A stretch of DNA of 64,000 nt from Sipunculus nudus (GCA_026874595.1 CM049306.1:7747519-7811518), one strand, 5' to 3'; shown: positions 36,794-48,520, counted from the stretch's first letter. Notes: generated by a model not told the origin, from the letters alone. Numbers and translations: made by a program.

Positions 36794-36796
<3 letters not shown>

Positions 36797-36851
<55 letters not shown>
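36797..36851. repeat. (TA)n microsatellite
   Basis: About 27 TA units; produces the Tyr-Ile run in the minus frame 36663-36914. Confidence 0.97.
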
Positions 36852-36853
<2 letters not shown>

Positions 36854-37137
36854 ATGAAAAATGCTCATTTAAGCAATAAACATCATGTAATAGTATTATT
36901 ATGTCATCACTCACATACTAATATATTATTCAAATCGATTTTGTTGTCCCTTTATCTGTTCCCGTGATTACTTTTGATACGTATGCGAACTAAGTATTGT
37001 AAACATTACAACTCAATGTTGTCTCAATAGTCTTTTTTTAAATGTTATATTAAATTCGTTTGCGTAATTAGAAATCACAAAACAGTATTAATAGCCCGTT
37101 GCTGGAATTTGGATTTATGTTGTACTAAACAGTTCGT

Positions 37138-37251
37138 ACTGAGCCCGGGAGACGATATGGTAAAAATATTTATTAATCCATGCGCAGAGATTACTAATCC
37201 GTACGCACGGATTAATAAATATTTTGAGCTTTTCGTCTCCCAGGCTCCGTA
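37138..37251. mobile_element. 114-bp foldback element with 7-bp flanking direct repeat
   Basis: The two halves are inverted copies. 'gagcccgggagacg' plus 'aaatatttattaatcc' on the left match 'ggattaataaatatttt' plus 'cgtctcccaggctc' on the right, with a short central part around 37188. The flanks carry agttcgt at 37131-37137 and 37252-37258, consistent with a 7-8-bp target duplication. Structure fits a non-autonomous DNA transposon; the superfamily is not certain. Confidence 0.6.
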
Positions 37252-37259
37252 AGTTCGTG

Positions 37260-38240
37260 GTAAAAAGGTATAAAATTAATTTATACTTGTATGAAATAAA
37301 TTTATGTATTCAAATGTTTGTATGTATTTAAGGACCTAATGTTATTTACACCAAATGAACAGCATATTAAGAGTTGATTGTTCTTTAACAACTCAGTTGT
37401 TGTAAGTTGTATAGAGGTTATATCATATGAGAGTATATAAGAGGCTTCATTTTACGATATATCTATTGTTAAGAGCTCTGGGTGAGGGGCTTTATCCTCA
37501 GGGGGAAAAATATCTAATTTGTGTTATCTGCATACATGGCGCACTGGCAAATATTGCCTACAGCGCCACGTAGCGATAGATTTAGAACCAAATGAGTGCA
37601 TGAGTTCATGATGTACTTCTATGTGAGTTATGATTAATCATTAAGCAAAGTTACAACATACGGATTAAAATAACCCATATCAAGAAAACAGGCTAGCATA
37701 ATACAAAACACCATGTTTCGATTTACTCAGAAACACAAGGCTTACATGATTCATATTTTATGAGAATGCATTAACACCTGACACCTGACTCTTTTTACAC
37801 GTAAAAAAATGAGAGGGAATATATACCATGGCAATTTAAATATTCGACTGGATTCTCTGAAATGGATTGATTCTTTGTATAAGTATCTTAAATCTCTCAT
37901 AGCTGGAATTTATTTTGGTTTTATAAAAAAATGTAAGAATAAGTAAAAGTGGGCGCTGGGTCCAAGGAACTGGATTTTCTTGCAAATTAGGATAAGTATA
38001 TAAAACGTTTGCGGTTATCAATGCACGTTTGAAGTAAGCAAAACCTTTAAATAATTATGCTTTGTCACACAGTGCATGTCAATGTGTTTCATATGGTGCG
38101 TTCTCTACAATATAAACTTTTATGAATTCACAAAAAAGTGGTCTGCATAGGACCTGTTGGCTTTGTATTGACAGATAAGTTTGTGGGTGTTTTCATGTCG
38201 ACGGTAAAGCAATCTTCACAAACGGTTAGCTTTCACGAGA
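37260..38240. other. Unremarkable AT-rich intergenic DNA
   Basis: No repeat or convincing frame recognised. Confidence 0.5.
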
Positions 38241-38246
38241 ACTGCT

Positions 38247-39530
38247 TTGTCTTTTGATTGATTTAATCATTTAGGTTTGCCTTCTGATTGGTTTAATCAT
38301 TTAGGTTTGTCTATTTATTGGTTTAATCATTTAGGTTTGTTTATTGATTGGTTTAATCATTTAGGTTTGTCTATTGATTGGTTTAATCATTCAGGTTTGT
38401 TTATTGTTGGTTTAATCTTTTAGGTTTGCTTATTGATTGGTTTAATCATTTAGGTTTGTTTATTGATTGGTTTAATCATTTAGGTTTGTTTATTGATTGG
38501 TGTTATCATTTAGATTTTGTCTATTGATTGGTTAAATCATTTAGGTTTGTCTTTTGATGGGTTTAATCATTTAGGTTTGTCTATTGATGGGTTTAATCAT
38601 TAAGGTTTGTCTTTTGATTGGTTTAATCATTTAGGTTTGTTTCTTGATTGGCTTAATCATTTAGGTCTGTCTATTGATTGGCTTAATCATTTAGGTTTGT
38701 CTATTGATTGTTTTAATCATTTAGGTTTGTCTATTGATTGGTTTAATCATTCAGGTTTGTCTATTGATTGGTTTAATCATTTAGGTTTGTCAATTGTTTG
38801 GTTTAATCATTTAGGTTTGTCAATTGTTTGGTTTAATTATTTGGGTTTGTCTATTGTTTGGTTTAATCATTTAGGTTTGTCTATTGATTGGTTTAATCAT
38901 TCAGGTTTGTCTATTGATTGGTTTAATCATTCAGGTTTGTCTATTGATTGGTTTAATCATTTAGGTTTGTCTATTGATTGGTTCAATCATTTCGGTTTGT
39001 CTATTGATTGGTTTAAAAATCTAGGTTTGTCAATTAATCTATGTTTGTCTATTGTTAGGTTTAATCATCTAGGTTTGTCTATTGATTGATTTAATCATTC
39101 AGGTTTGTCTATTGATTGGTTTAATCATTCAGGTTTGTCTATTGATTGGTTTAATCATTTAGGTTTGTCTATTGATTGGTTTAATCATTCAGGTTTGTCT
39201 ATTGATTGGTTTAATAATCTAGGTTTGTCAATTGTTTGGTTTAATCATTTAGGTTTGTCTATTGTTTGGTTTAATCATTCAGGTTTGTCTATTGATTGGT
39301 TTAATCATTTAGGTTTGTCTATTGATTGGTTTAATCATTCAGGTTTGTCTATTGATTGGTTTAATAATCTAGGTTTGTCAATTGTTTGGTTTAATCATTT
39401 AGGTTTGTCTATTGTTTGGTTAAATCACTTAGGTTTGTCAGTTGATTGGCTTAATCATTTAGGTTTGTCTATTGATTGGTTTAATCATTTAGGTTTGTCT
39501 ATTGATTGGTTTAATCATTTAGGTTTGTTT
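38247..39530. repeat. 30-bp tandem satellite (about 43 copies) with 150-bp higher-order repeat
   Basis: The unit is 'ggtttaatcatttaggtttg' plus 'tctattgatt', repeated about 43 times. Variant units (ttaataatct; caattgttt; attcagg) recur together at 150-bp spacing (for example ttaataatct at 39211 and 39361), showing a five-unit higher-order repeat. Because 30 is a multiple of three, two frames stay open for 160 and 147 codons (38607-39089 and 39105-39548), encoding repeats of LSIDWFNHLG. The first 360 bp are broken in frame by 1-bp indels, and there is no flanking coding sequence. I therefore treat it as satellite, not a protein. Confidence 0.93.
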
Positions 39531-39674
39531 TTCACGGTTTTCACTTGAAATACCAAATAAACGGGATATTATCGCCAAACTGACAACATTTTATTGGTTA
39601 GTTTAACTTTTTTTTCAAATTTCACAAGAGCTATGTCATTCAATTATTTTGTACAGCCAACTTCAAGAAATTCT

Positions 39675-40030
39675 TTTTATGTCTCTTGTCTTGGAGAACT
39701 GGTTGGAGTTAACTTTAATAACTTAATAAATTTCTTGTCTTGAAGAAAAGGATATAGAGTTTACTTAAAAAACTTAATATCTATCTTATTTTAAAGAAAT
39801 TAATGGAGTTTGCTTTAAGACCGGAATATATTCTTCTTTTGATGAAAAGGATGAAATTTGCTTTAGAAACTTGCTATTTTTCTCATCTTGAAGAGGATTG
39901 AGTTTAATTTTAAAACTTTATATATATCTTGGTTTAAAAACCAGGATGGTGTTTACTTTAAGATCCTTAATATATTTCCTGTTTTGAAGAAAAGGATGAC
40001 GTTTGCTTTAAGAACTATATATATATATAT
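39675..40030. repeat. Diverged about 50-bp tandem repeat (about 7 copies)
   Basis: Seven degenerate units of the form 'ttcttgtcttgaagaaaagg' plus 'atgnnrtttgctttaagaact' plus 'taatata' follow one another directly (for example near 39680, 39730, 39780, 39830, 39880, 39926 and 39976). They end in a (TA)n run at about 40015-40030. The copies are far more diverged than in the two neighbouring satellites. Confidence 0.8.
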
Positions 40031-40235
40031 TTCATGTTCTGAAAAATACATGAAACAAATGTAGAACTTCATCAAAATTCGTGTCTACAATAACTGTTTA
40101 ACTGTTGATGATTATATATAAATTTAAGTTGACCTTAATTTGAAATGACGTAAGTTGGTCCTGCTTTCTTGCATTTTTTTATTATTTGAAAATGTCAATA
40201 CATATCTCGATTCATATTCTGACATTTATACAAAT

Positions 40236-41268
40236 TTCAGTCAATATCATTCATATTCTCAGTCAATATCGTGCATATTCTCAGTCAATATTATCCATAT
40301 TCCCAGTCAATATCATCAATATTCTCAGTTAATATCATCCATATTCTCAATCAATATTATCCATATTCTCAGTCAATGTCATCCATATTCTCAGTCAATA
40401 CCATCTTATTCTTAGTCAATACCATCCATATTCTCGGTCAATATCATTCATATTCTCAGTTAATATCATCCATATTCTCAGTCAATATCATCCATATTCT
40501 CAGTCAATATCATCCATATTCTCAGTCAATATCATCCATATTCTCAGTCAATATCATCCATATTCTCAGTCAATATCATCCATATTCTCAGTCAATATCA
40601 TCCATATTCTCAGTCAATATCATCCATATTCTCAGTCAATATCATCCATATTCTCGGTCAATATCATCCATATTCTCAGTCAATATCATCTATATTCTCA
40701 GTCAATATCATCCATATTCTCAGTCAATATAATCAGTATTCTCAATCAATATCATCCATATTCTCAGTCAATATCACCCATATTCTCAGTCAATACCATT
40801 CATATTCTCAGTCTATTTCATCCATATTCTCAATCAATTCATCCATATTCTCAGTTAATATCATTCATATTCTCAGTTAATATCATCCATATTCTCAGTC
40901 AATATCATCCATATTCTCAGTCAATATCATCCATATTCTCGGTCGATATCATCCATATTCTCAGTCAATATCATCTATATTCTCAGTCAATATCATCCAT
41001 ATTCTCAGTCAATATAATCAGTATTCTCAGTCAATATCATCCATATTCTCAGTCAATATCACCCATATTTTCAGTCAATACCATTCATATTCTCAGTCTA
41101 TATCATCCATACTCTCAATCAATTCATCCATATTCTCAGTTAATATCATTCATATTCTCAGTTAATATCATCCATATTCTCAGTCAATATCATCCATATT
41201 CTCAGTCAGTATCATCCATATTCTCAGTCAATATCATTCATATTCTCAGTTAATACCATCCATATTCA
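40236..41268. repeat. 22-bp tandem satellite (about 47 copies) with about 285-bp higher-order repeat
   Basis: The unit is 'catattctcagtcaatatca' plus 'tc', about 47 copies. A block of 13 units with distinctive variants (aatataatcagtattctc, atcacccatat, accattcatat, tctatatcatcc) occurs twice, offset by about 285 bp (aatcag at about 40731 and 41016). This marks a recent segmental duplication inside the array. Open frames of 86 and 153 codons (40155-40732) are by-products of the repeat. Confidence 0.93.
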
Positions 41269-41269
41269 C

Positions 41270-42110
41270 GGGCAAATTTTATCCGTGCATTCCGACAACT
41301 AACGAATTATAAATCCACCTTTACTCACATTCATTAACTTTTAGTAAGAACCGTTTATATACTGTCAGCTTAACTTATATGTTAACACCTTGATATATCC
41401 GCAATAGATGGACTGAAAGATAGATGACGATGGTTATGTTATAAATAAATATTTTATTAATACTTAATTCTACATTAATCTTATCACATTTCATGAAGTA
41501 TCAGCCCATGAATTGTAAAACATTAATCCTTTAAAAAATGCAAAATTTTGCAGGAAGAAAACTACAACCCGTCTACAGGGGAGGCATAAATGGTCAGGCA
41601 CAAAATGAGGAGACAATAAAACAGCAAATACATCATACAGAGATCTTCTATATACAAGAAGACGAAATCGGGGGTTTGTCCTATATGTTATTGACAGCAG
41701 GCTGCATTTATTTCATTTTTAGTATATTGCATGTCGCCTGTATGGCAAAACAAACTATTTCCGAAGACTGTTTTATCTCAATACAGCTTCCGGAAGACTT
41801 CACAAAAAATGTCAATTAATATTTTTCCTTACGTGTGTACACTTTGGGAAGCGATGATACCCAAAGGATGATGCTGTCTACCGTCAACTGCCCTGTCGTA
41901 CTTAAAGCATCAATTCATGTATACAGGATCCAGAACAAATGTTCAAAAAACAATATGGAGACATAGGCTTCTTTTTTCTCATTTTAGTTATAAATAAAGG
42001 TACCGTGTTGTGATATGTATCACACGGGAAAAACCAACAAGACAAATCATGTGAACGTTTGTATGAATTAAAAATATGGTAGAGGTCTTTCCAAATTATT
42101 TTAAAAATGA
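41270..42110. other. Intergenic DNA with one 93-codon frame
   Basis: A plus frame at 41538-41819 starts MQNFAGRKLQ and contains a hydrophobic stretch (SYMLLTAGCIYFIFSIL), but no family is recognised and no splice context is evident. Probably chance. Confidence 0.4.
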
Positions 42111-42112
42111 TA

Positions 42113-42204
42113 CATATATATATATATATATGTATATTATATAGTTAGTTATTTATTATATATAAATATCACTATTTATATATGTATATGTTTATGCTTA
42201 TATA

Positions 42205-42235
<31 letters not shown>
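42113..42235. repeat. (TA)n-rich region
   Basis: Two TA runs (about 42113-42131 and 42201-42235) separated by AT-only sequence. Confidence 0.9.
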
Positions 42236-42529
42236 CTTAATTTAACGACTTCTATAGACAATGGTAGCGAAGAAAAAAAATTTAAGGAAACAAAACAATG
42301 CTTGAAATTAAGTTATGGGTACAAGCGTGTGATAACTTTTCTTCTGCTAGGTTTTAACAGCCTTGTCTCAAGGCATATATTGCCACTGCAAAAAAAAAGT
42401 ATCACATATATAAACAAGCCTCCCCCACAGTGTTTTAGGCATAATTTTTCAGAAGTGGGCATTTTGTAAAGAATGTTGGTTGCTGCCGTCTGTGGCGAAA
42501 GCTTGGCTGTTCCAGGACAATGAAGTTGT

Positions 42530-43060
42530 AGAGTCATTCCGACAGCGCGTGAGTGACAGCCAAAAGACTCATGGTCCCCGTGGGGCCCGTTACTCGGTCT
42601 CGACGCGGGCTCCCCCCGGGTAGACCCACATAAAGGCCGGCGGCTCAGGTCGGGCTGCTGCGCGGATTAATACCGGAATGTTTCGCAGCCTTAAGTGCGT
42701 AATTCGTCTTCATTAGGACGAGTGATTTCCCGTTTAGCCCCAGATTCCCGCTGCTTTATTAGCGCTCGTTTTAAGCGGAGCAGGTGATTGTCTTAATCCC
42801 AAGTACTTCAAGTAATTGGCTCGAATAGAGTGGCTAAATTGAAAAATGATCCCGCACCACTTGGTCTTTTGCGGCATTATTTATTTATAACAGGCTGAAA
42901 CCCTCCGGCCACTCCGGCGTAATCGCGCTTTATTATCCAATTTAAGTGTATGTAATTATCGCCATTAGGCCTGGCAACGGTGATGTACGAACAGACATCA
43001 TTTCTGCTTAATTCTGCTTTACTGCTGTACGTGGACGTAGTACTTTTAATGTTGGTTTAA
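42530..43060. promoter_or_regulatory. Candidate conserved non-coding element, homeodomain-site dense
   Basis: A sharply bounded GC-richer island. It starts with a CpG-dense part (42543-42665) and continues with many TAAT-type cores: 'cggattaatacc' (42662), 'gcgtaattcgtc' (42697), 'tttattagcgctcg' (42754), 'cttaatcccaag' (42792; OTX/PITX-like), 'ttcaagtaattggc' (42807; NK2-like), 'tttattatccaattta' (42929) and 'gtaattatcgccattagg' (42952). No repeats, no open frames. Of all the islands, this one most resembles a deeply conserved developmental enhancer (inference). Confidence 0.45.
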
Positions 43061-43179
43061 TGGAACATTAAATTACAATGTCACCAACATAGGCAATATA
43101 TCTTGATCAAAGGCCTCATTTATATTTGAATTCAACTGCAGTAAATGCGAATAAAATGCCATCTGAAGTAGAACACAGG

Positions 43180-43445
43180 TTAATTTAAGGATAAAGCTAC
43201 GTCCCGATGGTAATGGTTGCTATTGGAGGCCTATTTACTTGACCTTGGGGCACGTTAGACTTTGTGTTTACGACTTCTATCGCCAATCGGCCCCCACAAG
43301 GACCAGCACACAACACCAACTATCCCTTGAGCGGCCGCCATGGTGATATATCATAGTGACGTCACACGTACCTGCCCAGTCAGCTTAAAACAGCCATATA
43401 AAAGGTGCTAGGTTTTATGCTTCCCAAATCTTTGATAAAGTTGTA
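43180..43445 (+). promoter_or_regulatory. Candidate core promoter: CRE plus TATA box
   Basis: A palindromic CRE (gTGACGTCAc, 43356-43365) lies 31 bp upstream of a textbook TATA box (TATAAAAGG, 43397-43405), in a CpG-containing segment with a NotI-type gcggccgc at 43331. The expected start would be at about 43425-43435. No obvious first exon or open frame follows within the next 300 bp, so this may be a promoter for a non-coding transcript or a chance arrangement. Confidence 0.35.
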
Positions 43446-44075
43446 ACAGTCATAAACACTGGCGTTCTTATATGTTATTGTGCCCCGTGTTTTCTTACAT
43501 TATGTAGCCAATAAGAGTAATGTCGTGAAAGTCAGAGAGGCCCCATTACGGCTACATCCGGTTGCCATGAGCAATTTCCGTTCCACAATTATACGACTCC
43601 AACAAATTCTTTACTCTTTTCTTTTTTATCTGTAAATAATACACACTAAGATATATCTGCTGAACCCTTATTTTTCAGAGTTTATGGTTCCCCTTTGTCG
43701 GAAAGAAAAATCGGCCTCCAGTGTACGTGGGTGCCGCAGGTAGAAAACGTTTGATTTTAAGCTGCCCTCCTTGTTATCACTTAATTCAGCTGCACTTCTA
43801 TATATATCATAATCCATTAAATGAATAATTAATAAATAAAATGACAATTTAATCAATCACATCTTTTAATTTACGGTTACATTATTTTCATTCATTTTTG
43901 TGGAATCGTTCATGTTTTAGCAAATGGGTCCAAATGTAGCTATATTAATAAGACAGCCAATCTTTTCCCATAATTTTGTAAATTCACATTATAATATTCT
44001 AATATAAGAGCATTAATAATTACATTTTATAGGTCACATAAGGTTTTACCATTCACTTCAATGTTCTTTTCCTTT
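43446..44075. other. Intergenic DNA
   Basis: AT-rich with a 62-codon minus frame (43668-43856); nothing recognised. Confidence 0.5.
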
Positions 44076-44079
44076 TTTC

Positions 44080-44101
44080 GGGGGGGGGGGGGGGGGGGGG
44101 G
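44080..44101. repeat. 22-bp poly-G tract
   Basis: Uninterrupted G22 in otherwise AT-rich DNA. Confidence 0.95.
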
Positions 44102-44894
44102 TCTTACAAAATCAATTTATTTATTCGCCCATCACTGTGCCAAATTTAGCTATATTTGATTTATAGAATATTATGTATCGGGTAAACATTACTTTATATT
44201 ACAATATGCCTTATTCATGGAAGATTGACAGATTAGATGTAAAACAACAAATAAGATAAAATGTCGTGGATACTGATAAGAAATAAATACCGGAAGTAGT
44301 GTCTTGTGATTCAAACAGGACAGTATCACAATCAGACAAAAATTGACAACAAATATTGATTATGACCAACGCTACTTAATCACCATTGCATGGCCTCATT
44401 CCAAATTTCTCAATTAAAATGAACGAAATCCATATTTAGATAAATTAAAACTCAGGCAAACAAAGACACAGAACCAAGCATAGCTATCGGAGAACAAAAG
44501 CCTCTGACCAGTTTCAAACTTCTCAACTCCGTTTGGCCAGCTACCCCTTAAGTTCTATGTTTATAATATAAAATGAGATTATAATAAGTATAACTTCTGA
44601 AGAAGCAAGGTAAAAAATCTATTGTTGAGAGTCGGACAACAGCTGGTAATCTAATGTAGTTTGTACTAATGTAGTTATACTGTGTTTGTCTCTGTGTAAG
44701 TCTAAAGTTTCAGTAACAATGGATTAATACCGTAGGCGATTTAGACGGATAAATTTAAAAGTGTATGGGGTTATGTCTCAATTCTGTTTTCTGTCGAATT
44801 TTCAAATAGATTTTTGCAAACGTACTTTTTTTCAAAACATTGCATCCTAATGTAACTACAAATCTATTTTTGCTTTTCTTTCGATAAACGGCAA

Positions 44895-44965
44895 AATTAA
44901 AACCCGGGCTATATGCCTCAGCCGAACGAGCTACTGTCGGTCGTCAGCCAAAATGCGTTCGCGGG
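44895..44965 (-). mobile_element. Possible tRNA-like SINE head remnant
   Basis: On the minus strand 'gtagctcgttcggctgaggc' resembles a tRNA D-arm or pol III A box, followed by 'atatagcccgggtttta', where a B box would be degenerate. No body or tail recognised. Confidence 0.2.
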
Positions 44966-44999
44966 TGATCTGACCATGGTGCCTTACTTTCTCAGATTC

Positions 45000-46205
45000 A
45001 CGTAACATACTGACGTTCTGCTTTGTAAAAGACCTGTTTCAGGTAACAGAAGTGGACATTTAATTAAAATGACGTATCTTAACCCTAGGCCGCCATGTGG
45101 TTTTATCGACAATAATGCATTCAATGTAAGATCAGCACAGGACAGTTGGAGCAAATATTTATATTTTTACACTGAACATGCCGGGTAACAATGGTGATTT
45201 TCTTAAAAATGAAGTACCATATGATCAATCCTTCGCTGTTCTATAATGTATTCATACGGTATGTTTAACATATAATGCTTCTACATTCTATAAAGTTGTT
45301 CGACCTGTTGAGCTTGTCTATTTAAAATGTGCAGATTTTTCGAGAATCAAACATTTACAAAAGTCTGCTAGAGAAATGATAGGGTTACACATTTTTTATG
45401 AAATATCAAGTATTAAAATTAATCCATATTGCATAAAGATGCATGGTAATAATTAAAACTCTCAAACATTGTCTTTTGTCTGAATTGACAGTGATTTTAA
45501 AACAAGGACGCAAGAATCCAAAGATTACATTTCCCACATGACAATACTGGACAAGCAAGAATTATTCTACATTTTTCTGTTACCTACAAGATCTTTCAAA
45601 TTGAATTTATTTTAGGTGCAAAATGAGGTGATAACGAGAGAGCAACTTCATGTCCCCGGACAGTCTCAGCCTAGGGGTTTGTAGAAATATGTACCTGAAA
45701 TATGTACCTGAAATATGTATCTGTTTGATATGATACAGACGATGTTTTAGTATTATTCATTAAAAGAAAACCGGCGATATTGGTGTTTATGATAAGGGTG
45801 TTCACTTTTAAATTATGATTTTATCGAATAATGATTTTGAAGTTTACATGTATAAAATTTATTTATTGATGAGGAGTTTTCATTAATGAATGGTTTTCTG
45901 TTAAATGTAAGCCAACAATTAAAATATAATGTGTTATATAGCATAGGTTTATACCTGCAGTGTTGCAAATGAAATAATTTGAATATGTAAACGCAAAGAA
46001 ACTTCTAAAGTTAAAATTAATATTTAAACAATGGAGGAACCAGATTCGTAAAATGTTGGGTTTTCATAAGCAACAGAGCCGACAACATTATATTACTATC
46101 TTTAAGATAATATAAGCAGGGCATGTAAATGATTTCAAGGCAATATAAACATATAATTGATGTGAAATTGTGAAAAAAATATTTACACATACCCTATATA
46201 CACAT
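45000..46205. other. Unremarkable AT-rich intergenic DNA
   Basis: A small direct repeat 'gaaatatgtacct' occurs at about 45685 and 45698; otherwise nothing. Confidence 0.5.
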
Positions 46206-46642
46206 ACACTCTTAGAAAAAAGGGTTCCAACTAGAACCCAAAAGGGTTCTTCAGAGTGGACTGAGTGGGGAACCTTTTAAGGTTCCAGCTAGAACCTTCA
46301 AGCGGGGTTCCTTTTGGAACCTCCCTAAGGTTCTTTTATAGAACCTATTAGGTTCCATAAAGAACCTCTTTAGAGGTTCTGAGAAGAACCCTCTAAGGTT
46401 CTTCACGGTGGACTGAGTGGGGAACCTTAAAGGTTCTTGGTGGAACCAATGTGTAGGGTTCTTCATGGAACCTTCAATGTATTTTTATTTAAGTAAACAG
46501 TCTAGGATGTCCTATTATACGTTTAGGAAAAATTAATTCCGTCATATGTCCATACATATTTGATAGAGTGTTGATTGATATGCAAAAAAAATATAAAAAC
46601 ATTTCTCAAAGAAGTTGGGTACCTGCAAGGATCATAGCTGAA

Positions 46643-46645
<3 letters not shown>

Positions 46646-46703
<58 letters not shown>

Positions 46704-46707
46704 ATAT
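46646..46707. repeat. (TA)n microsatellite inside the 3.3-kb element
   Basis: About 23 TA units followed by 'tgtatgtatgtatata'. Confidence 0.96.
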
Positions 46708-47325
46708 CCTCTAAATGTGATGAAACCTTCCAGGCAAAATGAAAACTGTTTTTTTTAAGGAAACATATTTATTGAGTTATAAAGACCAGTCTGTGAAAAA
46801 AGAGCAATTACAAAAAGTATTAGCTAATAAATGCACGTAATTGATAAAACTGATATTTGCTTTACAGAGTTCATGAACTCCTCACGCAGTTCTGAGTCGT
46901 TTTCTCAAACTTAAATGAATTGTTTTCTTGGTATATACTAACAATGAAATTAAATATTCTCTCTTATCTGCACACACCAACATCCCTATAAGAATAGAAC
47001 TATGATGCGCAGAGTGTTCTGTTTTTTTTTTGTACATTTGATATCCGGTGAACGTCAAGAATATTTTTGATGAATTATTTGTGTGTTCTCAGGTATTTGT
47101 CTATCTCTTGCGAGTCCAGGTCCTCTTGTGTAGGTATTATGTATTATAAAAATAATACTTATCTGCTTTACAAAATAAAATATATGAAGTCGCAGCAACA
47201 TATAATCGATACACAACAGGTGATGCAACAAGTGTCTTGCACGATCTTTGTATTGCTATATACAGCTGATACGCCTTGGTGAGCGATTCAAACGAATTCC
47301 AGTCCCATAGGCAAATGTATTGTTT

Positions 47326-47491
47326 CTATGTATACAAATCTTCAAACGAAATGCCTGTATAGAATCGATGAGCTGTATGATCGGCGATAAAGTCCAAACA
47401 CTGCGACGGTCCAACTAATCTCTGATTCCGTGTCATCATATCACTTAATTGCGTGATGCGTACTTGGCAAGGAAAGGTACGGAGAATCGAT
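47326..47491 (-). CDS. Candidate terminal exon of an unknown gene
   Basis: On the minus strand a pyrimidine-rich acceptor ('ttattttttacag') is followed by 54 open codons and a TAG stop. The peptide (start SILRTFPCQV, containing 'MTRNQRLVGPSQCLDFIA' and ending 'GISFEDLYT') has balanced composition, unlike the low-complexity frames elsewhere. I recognise no family. It sits inside the 3.3-kb TA-flanked element, downstream of the other exon-like segments. Direct joining to the 47982-48071 segment would create a TGA at the junction. So either an additional exon lies between them or the model is wrong. A longer open frame of 135 codons (47326-47733) continues upstream through a (GA)n run, but that part is unlikely to be coding. 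Confidence 0.25.
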
Positions 47492-47594
47492 CTGTAAAAA
47501 ATAAGAGATGAAATATATATTACCAGCAGTTGAGAATTAATTAACATACGGTGTTTCTGGTCTGTGAAGTCGCTAATTGGAACTCGCCCCCCCC

Positions 47595-47620
47595 CTTCTC
47601 TCTCTCTCTCTCTCTCTCTG
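47595..47620. repeat. C-run plus (CT)n microsatellite
   Basis: Nine C followed by about 12 CT units; this gives the Arg-Glu repeats in two minus frames. Confidence 0.95.
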
Positions 47621-47981
47621 AGTGGGGATTGCATCTTGAATGTTGATGTTGTTAACATTACAATGTTTTGGCAAGCGTCCCAAAATATATTTGACACGAA
47701 AAAAGTCATATGAACCGCAGATGACGAATACAATAACTATTACAAACAACACATACTTTTCAGAAAGGTATTTTAACATAGAATGGGTAATTATTCTTAC
47801 TTTTTCTTAATTGACTTATAATAATTATTATCTTGCTTTCAAATTATTTGTAGTCTCCTTATATAGTTATAGGTGGTTAACATAGACAAAAATAACTGTT
47901 TTTTGCTTTGTGATACACAATGCCAACTGCATTATTAAAAACTTTTTTTTATGATTTAGAAATAACTCCTGAACAACGTAC

Positions 47982-48071
47982 CATATTATAATCGTCAGCC
48001 CAGTTACAACGAAAATCCACTCTTCCTTTTTCATTTCATTCTTGCTATAGCCAGGCAGATGTATCTGGTTC
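47982..48071 (-). CDS. Candidate internal exon with hydrophobic segment
   Basis: Minus-strand segment with a good acceptor ('tttctctttgcag') and donor ('gtacgt'), 90 bp. In one phase it reads 29 codons without a stop: charged 'HLPGYSKNEMKKEE' then hydrophobic 'WIFVVTGLTIII', like a membrane-segment start. Its first part is nearly identical to the start of the 48521-48593 segment (shared 'agatacatctgcctggctat'), so the two are a local tandem duplication that includes neighbouring intron-like sequence ('ctttgtgatacacaat'). In the phase that keeps the other copy open, this copy has an early stop. No family recognised. Confidence 0.25.
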
Positions 48072-48520
48072 CTGCAAAGAGAAAGAATGGATGGGTACCA
48101 GTATATTCTGTACTTGGTAATACACGTAATTAATCAATGCAACACCTGGTTAATTAGAGGACGCCTTAAACGAATGTGTAATTAAGCGTAACCACACAGT
48201 GAGAGGCCAAGTTCTGTCCCGCATGTCCATATGTATTGAAAACCCCAAAACTAAGGTCTCCAAAACAAAATATAAACATAACAAAATAGCATGCATATGT
48301 GTGCATTGGATTTTACGGTGTATCAATATAATTAATAAGCAACCTTGTCTTATTCTTTAAAATGTATGGCATATCCCTCACAATTAGATGTATATGCAGA
48401 CATAAAAACCTTAGACTTTTGTTTTGTGATACACAATTCCATGTGTGTTGGTACCACCTGACAGGTTACAATTTAAGTATAACTCTGGAATAACTTTTAA
48501 TGCACGATATATAAACTTAC

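Noticed and set aside
38607-39548. Two long frames encoding LSIDWFNHLG repeats as a secreted or structural repeat protein
   Set aside because: The period of 30 bp is a multiple of three, so openness is automatic; neighbouring copies of the same array have frame-breaking indels, and no flanking exon or signal peptide is seen.
40155-40732. Frames of 86 and 153 codons rich in SQYHPYSQSI-like repeats
   Set aside because: Products of the 22-bp satellite, which has no stop in these phases over short ranges.
47573-47779. Frame with a transmembrane-like start (MLKYLSEKYV, then hydrophobic stretch)
   Set aside because: Continues into a (GA)n microsatellite-encoded Arg-Glu run and has no fitting splice donor; kept out of the candidate gene model, though a short exon here cannot be excluded.
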